Both the position numbers and the translations under genes were made by a program. A model generated the notes under the pieces. The model was not told the DNA's origin. It saw nothing but the letters and a program-made list of their open reading frames with translations, and did no database searches. DNA of 15,390 nt, taken from NCBI GenBank assembly GCA_016296775.1, contig JAEDIE010000029.1:1-15390 (forward strand), read 5' to 3'. Source of the DNA: Bacilli bacterium (lineage in GTDB: Bacteria; Bacillota_I; Bacilli_A; RFN20; CAG-826). How positions within the stretch are numbered: position 1 is the first letter of the stretch; each line of letters starts with the position of its first letter. Shown in pieces: positions 1-8,362 of the stretch.

Positions 1-396
1 CACATGGCTGATAGAGTTGCTGTTATGTATGCTGGTAAGATTGTTGAATATGGAACAGCTGATGAAATATTCTTTGATCCAAAACATCCTTACACATGGG
101 CATTATTATCATCAATTCCAGATATTAACTCTAAAGAAAAACTTGAATCCATACCTGGAACACCTCCAGATATGTTGTATCCTCCTGTTGGAGATGCGTT
201 TGCTTTAAGAAGTAAATACGCTCTTGATATTGATTTTAAATATGAACCTCCATTCTTTAAAATCAGTGACACTCATTATGCTGCAACTTGGTTGTTACAT
301 AAAGATGCTCCTGAAGTAAAGATGCCTAGAATCGTTGAAGAACGTATTAGACTTGCAAAGAAATTAGATGAGGAGATGGGCTATGGCAAAGAATAA
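1..396 (+). CDS. oppD: OppD-like oligopeptide ABC transporter ATPase, C-terminal part (5' end outside window)
   Basis: This is the last ~131 codons of a peptide-transport ATPase that hydrolyses ATP at the inner face of the membrane. The window opens at the His and Met just after the H-loop region, in the conserved stretch ADRVAVMYAGKIVEYG. The oligopeptide/dipeptide transporter C-terminal region follows (HPYTWALLSSIP, then IPGTPPDMLYPP). Walker A, signature and Walker B lie outside the window. Many OppD/DppD proteins carry a C-terminal cysteine cluster (CPF..RCP type). Here the matching stretch reads GDAFALRSKYALDID, without cysteine. The gene ends at TAA and overlaps the next start by 14 bases, so OppD and OppF are probably translationally coupled. 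OppD rather than DppD is inferred from the OppF neighbour and the general sequence; the transported peptide class cannot be read from this. Confidence 0.9.
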   Translation, partial: HMADRVAVMYAGKIVEYGTADEIFFDPKHPYTWALLSSIPDINSKEKLESIPGTPPDMLYPPVGDAFALRSKYALDIDFKYEPPFFKISDTHYAATWLLHKDAPEVKMPRIVEERIRLAKKLDEEMGYGKE

Positions 397-1795
397 AAAA
401 GAAGAAAAAGTAATCTCTACTGATGAAGTATATGATGAAACAGCACTCTTTGAATCTAAAGACAATGCAATTTTTAAAAGTAATATTCTTCATTCAAAAG
501 AAGAATTAGAAGATGCATCATATTCAAAAAGTGATGAAAATGAAGCTAAAGAGCATAGTTTAACAAAAGAAGATGAGTTAGATTACTTGCTTGAAAAAGA
601 ATCTAAACTCAACGTAAGAGAACCTAAATATAAAGAAGAATATGTTAAAAACAACGTTATTTTAAGTGTAAATCACTTAAAACAATATTTCTTCTTTGGT
701 GTAGGTCCTAAGAAATTTAAACTTAAAGCAGTTCATGATGTTTCTTTCCAAGTTCATGAAAAAGAAGTATTCGGAATTGTTGGTGAATCTGGCTGTGGTA
801 AAACTACAACTGGAAGAAGTATTATTAGACTTTATGATATTACTAGTGGATCAATTTATTATAAAGGTTATAGAATTGCTGCTGGTAGTAGATGGAACGA
901 TAAAGAAATCAAATATTCTAGAATTAGATTTAAAAAATTAAAGAAAGAATTATCTACTAAACTTGATAAAGGTGAAATTACTAAAGAAGTTTATGATAGT
1001 AAAATTGGAGCAGCTAAAAACCATTTAGATAAAGTAGTAAAACTTCAAAAAATGAAGATTGCTCATATCAAACATGACCATAATCACCCAAGAAAAGATT
1101 TATTAAAAGAAATTCAAATGATCTTCCAAGATCCAATTGATTCTCTTGATCCAAGAATGACTGTTGAATCAATTATTAGTGAAGGTCTTCAAATTCAAGG
1201 ATTCCATAACAAGGAAGAAAACCACAAGAAAGTTGTTGAAGCTTTAGAAAAGGTTGGTTTAATTGAAGATTATGCTAATAGATATCCACACGAATTCAGT
1301 GGTGGTCAAAGACAAAGAATTGGTATTGCTAGAGCTTTAATTATGAATCCTAAGCTTCTTATCTGTGATGAACCAATTTCTGCTCTTGATGTTTCTATTA
1401 GAGCTCAAATTATTAACCTTTTAGAAGATTTAAAAGAATCGATGGGATTATCAATTGTCTTTATCGCTCATGACTTAAGTGTTGTTAAATATTTCTGTGA
1501 TAGAATTGCTGTTATGTATTTTGGCGAGATTGTTGAACTTGCAACAAGCGAAGAGTTATTCAAACACCCACTTCACCCATATACAAAATCATTATTAAGT
1601 GCAATTCCTTTACCAAACCCACACTTAGAAAAGAAGAGAAAGAGAATTATTTATAACCCTCAAGAATATCACGATTATTCTAAAGAAAAACCTATTCTTC
1701 AAGAAATTTTACCAGGACACTTCATCCTTGCTAATACAGATGAAATGACAAAATACAATAAAGAAATTGAAGAATTAGATTTAAAGAATAAATAA
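383..1795 (+). CDS. oppF: OppF-like oligopeptide ABC transporter ATPase
   Basis: A 470-residue partner ATPase of OppD. I place the start at the ATG at 383 (MAKNKK), seven bases after AGGAG at 371-375; an in-frame ATG at 368 has no comparable ribosome site. Residues 1-85 are a charged extension not typical of OppF. The ATPase follows: Walker A GESGCGKTT (134-142), Q-loop FQD (248-250), signature FSGGQ (305-309), Walker B LLICDE (325-330), H-loop His363, then the HPYTKSLLSAIPLP C-terminal motif. Between Walker A and the Q-loop lies a Lys-rich insertion of about 65 residues (roughly 170-238), which makes the protein longer than the usual 310-340 residues. The C-terminal tail lacks the cysteine cluster seen in many relatives. 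A terminator follows directly. The family assignment is secure; the role of the extra segments is unknown. Confidence 0.95.
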   Translation: MAKNKKEEKVISTDEVYDETALFESKDNAIFKSNILHSKEELEDASYSKSDENEAKEHSLTKEDELDYLLEKESKLNVREPKYKEEYVKNNVILSVNHLKQYFFFGVGPKKFKLKAVHDVSFQVHEKEVFGIVGESGCGKTTTGRSIIRLYDITSGSIYYKGYRIAAGSRWNDKEIKYSRIRFKKLKKELSTKLDKGEITKEVYDSKIGAAKNHLDKVVKLQKMKIAHIKHDHNHPRKDLLKEIQMIFQDPIDSLDPRMTVESIISEGLQIQGFHNKEENHKKVVEALEKVGLIEDYANRYPHEFSGGQRQRIGIARALIMNPKLLICDEPISALDVSIRAQIINLLEDLKESMGLSIVFIAHDLSVVKYFCDRIAVMYFGEIVELATSEELFKHPLHPYTKSLLSAIPLPNPHLEKKRKRIIYNPQEYHDYSKEKPILQEILPGHFILANTDEMTKYNKEIEELDLKNK

Positions 1796-1805
1796 TTAAA
1801 TTAAT

Positions 1806-1830
1806 AAGGCCATCAAAACGATGGCCTTTT
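1806..1830 (+). terminator. Rho-independent terminator of the opp operon
   Basis: A perfect 9-bp stem AAGGCCATC/GATGGCCTT (1806-1814 and 1820-1828) with loop AAAAC is followed by TT and an AT-rich stretch. It sits 10 bases after the oppF stop. The T tract is short but the stem is GC-rich for this genome. Confidence 0.85.
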
Positions 1831-1847
1831 AATATGGTTTTTGTTAT

Positions 1848-1876
1848 TTTAAAAAAATATTTAAAAAGTGTATAAT
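1848..1876 (+). promoter_or_regulatory. Promoter with -10 box six bases from the ATG (leaderless transcript)
   Basis: A consensus -10 TATAAT lies at 1871-1876, with a weak -35 (TTTAAA, 1848-1853, 4 of 6 matches) at 17-bp spacing. Only six bases separate the -10 from the ATG at 1883. A transcript starting about seven bases after the -10 would begin at or next to the A of the start codon. No Shine-Dalgarno sequence precedes the ATG, which fits leaderless translation. Confidence 0.65.
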
Positions 1877-1882
1877 TTTTAT

Positions 1883-2860
1883 ATGAAATACAAATTAAAA
1901 CAATTATTAAGTGCTGCTTTTATTTTACCTTTAGTAGCATGTTCAAGTGTAAAAACTTATGCGTTAGAAGATTATGAAATCAATATGGATTTTAAAAATG
2001 ATAGCTTTAAGATCATGCAACTTACAGATATTCATTTAGGAGTAGAAATTGATAATGTTAAAGAAATGAATCAAATTAAAAAATATGTTGATAATAATAA
2101 TCCTGATTTAATTATTATTACTGGAGATTCATTTTTAGATGCTAATAAAAGCATAGTTAAATATTTCTTCTCTATGTTTGATAGTTTTGAAGTTCCTTTT
2201 GCTTTTACTTATGGAAATCACGATTTACAAGGAACATATAATAGTGAATTTATTCATGAAACTATATCTAAATGCAAATATGCTAAATATGTAGATTATC
2301 CAGATGATAATTTATTTGGAAGAACAAATTATTATATTAATTTAAATAAAAATAATAATACTTTATATAGACTTTATATTATTGATAGTAATTCTTATAA
2401 GTTCCAAACTATTGATTATAGTTATGATATTATTCATGATGATCAATTGGAACATATTAAGAAAATAAATGCAAAAAACCCATGTTTTGGCCTCTCTTTT
2501 TTCCATATTCCATTAGTTGAGTATCAAGAAACATATGATAGATATATTAAAGGAGAAGTTAGTGGACAAGGAGAAAATAGAGAACAATCTTGGCCAGGAT
2601 ATGTTAATAATGATGCTTTAAAGAAATTATATGAAGCAAATATTAGAGCTTCTTTCGTTGGTCATGATCATATTAATTATAGTGATGTAGTTTATGATAA
2701 GTTTGATGAAGATTTTATTCTTTCTTATGGAGTTAAAGCTACAACAGCTATTTATAGTGATGATGACATTATTGGATGTAAAATGATTACCTTATCAAGT
2801 AGTAATATTGGTATTTCATTAAGTAATATTGAGGCAAAATTCTATGATTACAGTGTATAA
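1883..2860 (+). CDS. Calcineurin-like metallophosphoesterase, Dcr2/PAP29-like, predicted lipoprotein
   Basis: A 325-residue predicted dinuclear-metal phosphoesterase on the outer face of the membrane. A Lys-rich start and hydrophobic stretch end in the lipobox LVAC, with Cys20 as the likely lipidated residue. The metal-binding motifs occur in order: DIH (Asp49, His51), GD (Asp82), GNHD (Asn112, His113), His208 in FFHIPL, and GHDH (250-253). The run FFHIPLVEY together with FVGHDHIN resembles the Dcr2/PAP29 branch of the calcineurin superfamily, as I recall it. I chose the ATG at 1883; a GTG at 1868 would place the start codon upstream of the -10 TATAAT and would add residues before the signal peptide. 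The next gene overlaps its 3' end by 17 bases. The substrate is not predictable; a phosphomonoester or phosphodiester is expected from the fold. Confidence 0.88.
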   Translation: MKYKLKQLLSAAFILPLVACSSVKTYALEDYEINMDFKNDSFKIMQLTDIHLGVEIDNVKEMNQIKKYVDNNNPDLIIITGDSFLDANKSIVKYFFSMFDSFEVPFAFTYGNHDLQGTYNSEFIHETISKCKYAKYVDYPDDNLFGRTNYYINLNKNNNTLYRLYIIDSNSYKFQTIDYSYDIIHDDQLEHIKKINAKNPCFGLSFFHIPLVEYQETYDRYIKGEVSGQGENREQSWPGYVNNDALKKLYEANIRASFVGHDHINYSDVVYDKFDEDFILSYGVKATTAIYSDDDIIGCKMITLSSSNIGISLSNIEAKFYDYSV

Positions 2861-3758
2861 ACAAAAGAGTCAAAAAACTAAATACTATATTTCTATTGTA
2901 CTATTTTTATGCTTACTATTGATTATTGGTCCTATTTGCTATTTTAATGGATTTACATATTTAATTAGTGCTGTTACTAATAAATTCTTCGCAGTTAAAA
3001 TTAATCTTGCTCCATTACTTGCTTATATTGGAGTAGGTTTATTAATTATGTATTATTACTATTTTCTATTTATTAATAGATCTAAATTCCCTATTGCTTT
3101 AAGTTTATTGATTGTTTTAGGTGCATTTTTGTTAGGTTCTATTATTTGTTATTGTATTAATGGAGTATATTTAATTGATAATATTAAAGGATTCTTATTT
3201 AGAGAATATTGCGATAGCCATTTTTTATTAGGTTTTATTTTATTACTTATTGGTATAGTGGTATTTGTTGTTGAATTAATTTCCTTTGTTAAAGGTAAGC
3301 AATCTATTGCAATGTTATTAAGTGATAAAACATTAGTAAAATTCAAAAAACGCTACGCAATCCTATATATTTTATTAACAATGTTATTTTTATACCTTGT
3401 TTATTCTTTATTCTTAATGGTTTTTATAGGTCAAAAAGTTAATGTAGAAAGTGTTTTTGTTACATTAATTTTATTAGTTAATGTCTTAGATTATTTCTTT
3501 ACAATTAATTGCTTTAAGAAAAGAGTTAGCAATGTATTACTTGTTTCAATGGTATTTATTAATATTTTAATGGTTATAGTATTTATGGCTCTAGAAATGG
3601 GTAATCCATCGTTCTTAATTCAATATATTAAACCTATTTGTCCTTTAGATTATGCTATCTCATTCCCTGTTTTACCTTTATTAATTACCTGCAATATGAT
3701 AGCTACATGTACAATTTCTTGTCTTTCAGTTTTATCTTTTAAAGATAAAAATAAGTAG
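2844..3758 (+). CDS. Polytopic membrane protein of unknown function
   Basis: A 304-residue protein with about eight hydrophobic segments (roughly residues 13-34, 53-74, 83-104, 126-149, 170-194, 201-220, 228-250 and 270-297) and short, mostly basic loops such as KFKKRY near 166-171. I recognise no family and see no catalytic motif. The start is placed at the ATG at 2844, nine bases after GAGG at 2831-2834; a TTG at 2829 is in frame but lacks an obvious ribosome site. The start lies inside the phosphoesterase gene (17-base overlap), so translation is probably coupled and the two products may work together. It contains several Cys residues within or near helices. A hairpin terminator closes the unit. 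Confidence 0.85.
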   Translation: MITVYKQKSQKTKYYISIVLFLCLLLIIGPICYFNGFTYLISAVTNKFFAVKINLAPLLAYIGVGLLIMYYYYFLFINRSKFPIALSLLIVLGAFLLGSIICYCINGVYLIDNIKGFLFREYCDSHFLLGFILLLIGIVVFVVELISFVKGKQSIAMLLSDKTLVKFKKRYAILYILLTMLFLYLVYSLFLMVFIGQKVNVESVFVTLILLVNVLDYFFTINCFKKRVSNVLLVSMVFINILMVIVFMALEMGNPSFLIQYIKPICPLDYAISFPVLPLLITCNMIATCTISCLSVLSFKDKNK

Positions 3759-3780
3759 GAAATCATATAGTTTTTTAAAA

Positions 3781-3809
3781 AATACCTTGGTTTTACCAAG
3801 GTATTTTTA
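3781..3809. terminator. Bidirectional Rho-independent terminator between convergent genes
   Basis: A perfect 10-bp stem AATACCTTGG/CCAAGGTATT (3781-3790 and 3796-3805) with a five-base loop has T-rich sequence after it on the plus strand and, because of the A-rich flank before 3781, also on the minus strand. It can end both the membrane-protein gene and the convergent surface-protein gene. Confidence 0.85.
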
Positions 3810-3812
3810 AAT

Positions 3813-5423
3813 TTAATAGGATGTAGTTATTTCGTAATAATATGGATAATCGAATAAGTCTTTTGAATATCTAAATTCCATATTGGCTAAATTAGAATCA
3901 TTATTCCACTCGATTAAGAATTGATCATAGAAACAAGTATATGAATCAGTTGAAACCATTTTCTCATAATACAAATCTGTAATGAATGGTTTATTTGTAA
4001 CATCTAAATCAATTTTGATTGTAGCAATCGCAATATCAAATGTTGAATGGACGTGTAATCTTTCTAATAAGTATTGATATTCGTTTTCTTCATCATAATA
4101 ATATAAATCGACATATACTTTAATTAAGCTAACGATATTTAAATAGCATTGATAATAGTTATTTGTCCCGTCATTTTTAAGCTCAAATGATTTAAAGAAA
4201 TCAAGTGGATCTGTGTCACTACTCAAATTAACAAATTTTTCAATTTCTGCTAAGGTATCACCAGCATTAAGTGAAAAATCAAAGACATAATACATCATGT
4301 CTTGAACAATTTGAGCTTGCGTTAATTTCAAATAAGTTTGAGTAACATTTGTGGTTGGACCTTCCCATGAACCCCAGCTACTAAAAATATTCTTTCTTGA
4401 AGCGGTGTAGTGTAAATTAGTATGAGTTTTATTTACGTATGCATCTGTATCTTTAATAAAGAATCTAGTAGTGTAGTAATCTTTATCTAATGTTGCGCTT
4501 GTTCCAAATGTAGGTTTATCTTCAGTTTTTTCTTCAGGTAAAGTTATTTCAATTAATCCATCAATAGTGAAAAGGTTATGTTCATCGACTGTATCTCCAA
4601 CTTTAAGGAATACATTGACATCAGCGTTTATATCAGCACTTAATAAAATATTAGTAAGACCAGAAGTCTTAAATATTAAGTTGCCTGACATTTCATAATC
4701 TCTTCTATTTGTAGTAGCAATTCCAATTTTAGTTAATAGTGGAAGAGTAGTTAAATCGACGTATCCAATATTATCTTTTGTTGCAAAAGAAGTGCTATTT
4801 GCTGAATTAAATTCTTTTAAGATTGAAAAAGTAATGTCACCACTACAACCATTATAAGTCATATCTTTAATAGTTATACTGATCACATTATTTACATCAT
4901 CAGGATCAAAAGCAACACTAAAAGAAGTTGGATTATCTGTCTTAATATTATAAGTAAAATCCAATTGGAACGATGTATTTGCTTCTATTTTTACATTATC
5001 AATATTGTCACTAACGAAACTTAAAATAGAACCCATATAATCGACATTTTGAGTTGAACTTTCGACTTCATTACCTAACATTTGGTTAATAATAGGTAAA
5101 TAGTCGACTAAATAAATATACAAAAGATTAGATTCCGTAATTTTAGAAATCTCTTGCAAAGCTCCAACAACACTATAGTCGTAAGTATAGGCTTGAATCT
5201 TATCGTTATATTGTAATTTTATTAAAGAGTCGTTCTCGCTTGTGGAAGTGTCTTCTTCTTTTTTAATTTGTATTGTATTGGTAGTAGTTACGTTACTACT
5301 ATTTGTTGATGTAGTAATGAACTTACCTTCTAATAGCCCATTAGTGGATAATGGACTATTAGTATTATTAAGCCAACCGTCAAGCGTTATTTGCCTCGGA
5401 TTGGCCTCATTGCCTCGGATTTG
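3813..5423 (-). pseudogene. Detached 3' part of a large surface-protein gene (frameshifted by a tandem duplication)
   Basis: This frame is open from 5423 to the TAA at 3813 (536 codons) but has no credible start. The only in-frame candidate is a TTG at 5159, which sits inside continuous coding-like sequence and has no Shine-Dalgarno sequence. The upstream codons (NPRQITLDGWLNN and a Ser/Thr/Asn-rich stretch) continue the upstream gene's sequence once one 19-base repeat unit is removed. The product would be secreted-type: polar, beta-rich, rich in Asn, Asp, Tyr and Thr, with no signal peptide of its own, no membrane segment and no LPXTG anchor. A module like those in the upstream part appears around RFFIKDTDAYVN and LKLTQAQIVQDM. 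Alternatively the two parts are one functional gene and the repeat is a reversible phase switch or a sequencing/assembly error. Function is unknown. Confidence 0.8.
5391..5421. repeat. 19-base-period partial tandem duplication that splits the surface-protein gene
   Basis: TTGCCTCGGATT occurs at 5391-5402 and again at 5410-5421, separated by GGCCTCA, a 19-base period with about 1.6 copies. The first minus-strand gene reads ...NPRQ and then a TGA that lies at the edge of this repeat. Because 19 is not a multiple of three, the extra unit shifts the frame; deleting one unit joins the two open frames exactly. The local GC content is higher than in the flanks. Confidence 0.9.
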
Positions 5424-8007
5424 TTAATGTTCCGTTAAGAGCAAATGAGGTTGGTAATCCGTTAATAATGTTAATGATTGATTGGACACTACCATCCATT
5501 GATTTGTAGTAAGCATCAATTTCAGCTTGATCGATTGTTGGATCGACGTAATCATTGAATGATAATGAGAAGGTGAATAAGTCACCAGCTTCGTTGGTTA
5601 AGTAGCTACCACTAATTGAAGCAAGTGAAGGATCTTCGCCGTTATCAATTGTATCTAAGACAACTTGGATACAGCCTGTTGATGTTTCATTGAATAATGC
5701 ATTATCAACTGTAACAACAAGAGAATCAGCAGTGCTTCCTTGTTCGATTGTTACATAATCTTTTAATGTATCTAAATATGTTGAGTTAAGGATTGTCCAG
5801 ATTTGGCCATCTGTTAAGTTAAGTAATGCTTCGAAATCAGCATTCATTTCACCAAATGGATTCTTGAGTTCTGTGTTTCCAGCATTTTTATTAACCATAC
5901 CATTAACAAGTTCGAAGATATCATAGAACTTACCTTGAGTAAGACTCATTCTTGTTCTACTTGCTTCGCTATAACCTTGATAATCGAGGTATAAACCTTT
6001 GTTTTGATATGTAATATTGGCGTTATGTGGAACGTCATTAACTTTACCATGCATTGATAAGTTATATAAACCTAAGTTAGCTCCGCTAACAACTTCAACA
6101 GCATGTTCTAATGTTGGGTTTTCACCAAATTCCATTGTATCGATGTTGTTTAAATCAGCATTGATATTACCATAAAGGTTAATGAATGGGAGTGTTTCTG
6201 TAGCTTTTGTATAGCTAAATCCATATGTAACACCCAATTGTTTTGTTTTGATTGTTTTAGCAATTGAATTGTAAAGTGGTGTAACTACTTTGAAATCAGC
6301 ATATGAATTTAAATCGCCATAAACTGTAGAAATATCAGTTTCAGCAAATGTATCAAGAGTTAATTCTAAACTTGCATAGTTAACATGAACTTTTCCATCT
6401 GTAGAAGTGTATTCGTTAACTGGAAGATCTTTGATTCCTAATGAATTAAGTTTTCCATTGCTTAAATCTAAGAAGACTTTGAAATCTTTATCTGGTAAAG
6501 CTGAATGTAAAGCTTTAGCGTTAATAATTACATCAAGAATTTGTTTTTCGCTTCCTTCTTCGCCTTCAACAATTAAATTTTTAATGATTTTCTTATAAGC
6601 GTTCCAATTTCCGTTCATAATATCGTAAATGACTGAATCTTTTAAGATATCATTTAAAGCGTCCATTGAATTATTAGTTTGTTGTTGATCTTCATTTGCA
6701 AAAGTAGCGACGATGTTTGTTACTAATTCATCAATTGTAGAATCAGCAAGGAAACCTTTTGCTAAACCATTATGGACATTGAAGTATGTTTTGTTGTTTT
6801 CATATCTAACATTAAATTGTGAATATAAATCTTTATCTCCACCTAATTTAATATCGTAGATAGCTCCATCGTTAATAGCAGCAGCATTTCTTAAATCACC
6901 TTTAAGAGAACCAGTAATTTCTCTTGTAGCATTATCTAATCCATCAACTGTTTCTTTGAATCCGATTGAGAAGTTTGTGTTAAATGCTTTTTCATTAACT
7001 AATGAAGTAACAGTGGTTAAAAGGTTTGTTGTGCAATCAAGGTTGTTGTATTCGCCAGTGTATTCGCTGTTATTAACAAATTCTTGATCAAGTTTCATAT
7101 CGGTTTCAGCATTTAAAGAAATTGTGATGTTGTCAATTGTGATTGGAGCAACAATGAAGTTTCTTAATAAACCGTCTTGATTACATTTTAAAGTAACTGT
7201 TAAATCTTGGTTAATGCCTGCACTTTCAAGTAAGCTTTGTTTAATTACAAGGTTGTAGGTATAAATACTTTCTCCATCAATAATTTCTGGAGTTTGATTT
7301 AAATCAGTATCACTTGAGAACGACATTAAAGCATTAGTTACGATTGGGATTAATGGAATAATGTCAATATTCTTAACTTCATCAACAATATCGGTAATTG
7401 AAGATAAATCTGTATTAGTTAAAGTTTCAACTGTTGGTAAGAAATCAAGAACATCGTTAATGATTTTACCGCTGACTGAGTATCTAGTATAGCTTTCCTC
7501 TCCAGCCATATTATCTCCCCAGTTCCAATCGATATATAATTTTCCGTTACCGTTTGTGTTAACTAAGAATTTTTCATGAAGTAGAGTGTTAATTGTCTCA
7601 ACATCAACATTTTCAAGATATTTGAATTCGCATGTACCTGTGAATTTTGCAGCAATATCATCTGTTGGATCGTTAGTTTTTTCTCCATCCATAAAAGCTT
7701 TGTAATCAACAGCACCTTTAAAGTTTAAATTGATAGAATTACTATATGTATTTCCTAAGCCAGTAACATTAAGGTCCATGTTTTTAACTTTTAAGTTGGA
7801 TGAAGCTAAATTTTCTCCAAGTTTTGCTTTAGCATTCTCGGCAGCTAATTGTTCAGGTGTCTTTGTAGGACCTTCATCGTCTTCTAAGTCATCATCTGAA
7901 ATTGCAGGAGCTTTAGAATTAATAAAGTAAAGAGTGGATAAACTACCACCGACAATCATAGTGGTGATTAAAGTACTTGTGAGTACTCTTAATAGTTTAA
8001 AATTCAT
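5407..8007 (-). CDS. Large modular surface protein, N-terminal 866 residues, interrupted at its 3' end
   Basis: An exported, membrane-tethered protein of unknown function. Residues 1-30 are a short basic start plus a hydrophobic segment (signal anchor or signal peptide without a lipobox Cys), followed by an acidic stretch (DDDLEDDEG) and a helical Ala/Lys/Glu segment. The rest is a long polar, beta-rich region. At least three related modules can be seen, each with a beta-strand like KLYIDW (156-161), KTYFNV (406-411) or GLYLDY (671-676) followed by a helical Asp/Ile/Val/Leu-rich segment. Pieces such as GSLKGDL, GNINADL and NGTLTN recur at module starts. No sortase motif, enzymatic motif or known domain is recognised. 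AAGGAG at 8016-8021, eight bases from the ATG, and a near-consensus promoter support the start. The gene stops at TGA where the 19-base duplication begins; without it the protein would be about 1,391 residues. Confidence 0.85.
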   Translation of the reverse strand: MNFKLLRVLTSTLITTMIVGGSLSTLYFINSKAPAISDDDLEDDEGPTKTPEQLAAENAKAKLGENLASSNLKVKNMDLNVTGLGNTYSNSINLNFKGAVDYKAFMDGEKTNDPTDDIAAKFTGTCEFKYLENVDVETINTLLHEKFLVNTNGNGKLYIDWNWGDNMAGEESYTRYSVSGKIINDVLDFLPTVETLTNTDLSSITDIVDEVKNIDIIPLIPIVTNALMSFSSDTDLNQTPEIIDGESIYTYNLVIKQSLLESAGINQDLTVTLKCNQDGLLRNFIVAPITIDNITISLNAETDMKLDQEFVNNSEYTGEYNNLDCTTNLLTTVTSLVNEKAFNTNFSIGFKETVDGLDNATREITGSLKGDLRNAAAINDGAIYDIKLGGDKDLYSQFNVRYENNKTYFNVHNGLAKGFLADSTIDELVTNIVATFANEDQQQTNNSMDALNDILKDSVIYDIMNGNWNAYKKIIKNLIVEGEEGSEKQILDVIINAKALHSALPDKDFKVFLDLSNGKLNSLGIKDLPVNEYTSTDGKVHVNYASLELTLDTFAETDISTVYGDLNSYADFKVVTPLYNSIAKTIKTKQLGVTYGFSYTKATETLPFINLYGNINADLNNIDTMEFGENPTLEHAVEVVSGANLGLYNLSMHGKVNDVPHNANITYQNKGLYLDYQGYSEASRTRMSLTQGKFYDIFELVNGMVNKNAGNTELKNPFGEMNADFEALLNLTDGQIWTILNSTYLDTLKDYVTIEQGSTADSLVVTVDNALFNETSTGCIQVVLDTIDNGEDPSLASISGSYLTNEAGDLFTFSLSFNDYVDPTIDQAEIDAYYKSMDGSVQSIINIINGLPTSFALNGTLTNPRQ

Positions 8008-8041
8008 ATTTTCTTCTCCTTTTTAAAATAGTGGCTCTTTT

Positions 8042-8070
8042 AATATAATATTAAAAGAATTATTTGTCAA
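8042..8070 (-). promoter_or_regulatory. Sigma-70 type promoter of the surface-protein gene
   Basis: On the minus strand a perfect -35 TTGACA (8065-8070) is separated by 17 bp from the -10 TATATT (8042-8047). It is the best promoter match in the window, implying high constitutive transcription of the surface-protein gene. The ATG lies 34 bases after the -10. Confidence 0.85.
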
Positions 8071-8362
8071 TATTTTCTAGTTTAAGAGACTAGGTCAAAA
8101 TCAACTACTTAGTTTTAAATACTAGTTATAATAGTTTTAAATAATGAAATTTAAAATTTTGTCGATAATATCGATATTTTTGGATATTAAATTGTTATTA
8201 AGAGTAAAATTACTTGTTTTGATATTGTTTTTGATAATCAAAGTTTTGTTTTTACATTGTAAATGAAAAATCGTAAATTGTTCAATAGAAAAACCACATG
8301 ATTTCTCATGTATTTTTAATTTTGGATAATATTAATTTGTTATTATTGAAGATAAATAAATA
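8071..8362. other. AT-rich intergenic region with no firm gene
   Basis: About 290 bases without a confident feature. It holds a TATAAT at 8127-8132 without a good -35, a short hydrophobic 40-codon ORF at 8144-8266 (ATG to TGA, no ribosome site) and a small hairpin ACATGA/TCATGT (8296-8301 and 8306-8311) followed by ATTTTTAAT. An 11-base direct repeat AGTTTTAAATA occurs at 8111-8121 and 8134-8144. Each could be chance in such AT-rich DNA. Confidence 0.5.

Noticed and set aside
1868..1882. GTG start for the phosphoesterase
   Set aside because: The GTG precedes the TATAAT box, lacks a ribosome site, and would extend the lipoprotein signal unusually.
3813..5159. A stand-alone gene starting at the TTG at 5159
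   Set aside because: No ribosome site precedes it and the frame stays open and protein-like up to 5423, joining the upstream gene once one repeat unit is removed.
5407..5409. TGA read as Trp (mycoplasma code) instead of a stop
   Set aside because: The following frame soon meets TAA, the frame is shifted by 19 bases, Trp is written TGG throughout, and the ATGA junction at 15062-15065 uses TGA as a stop.
5242..5427. Plus-strand 61-codon hydrophobic ORF
   Set aside because: It lies opposite the surface-protein coding sequence and has no ribosome site; its composition is explained by the antisense of Asn/Thr codons.
8111..8144. 11-base direct repeat AGTTTTAAATA
   Set aside because: Low complexity, expected by chance in this spacer.
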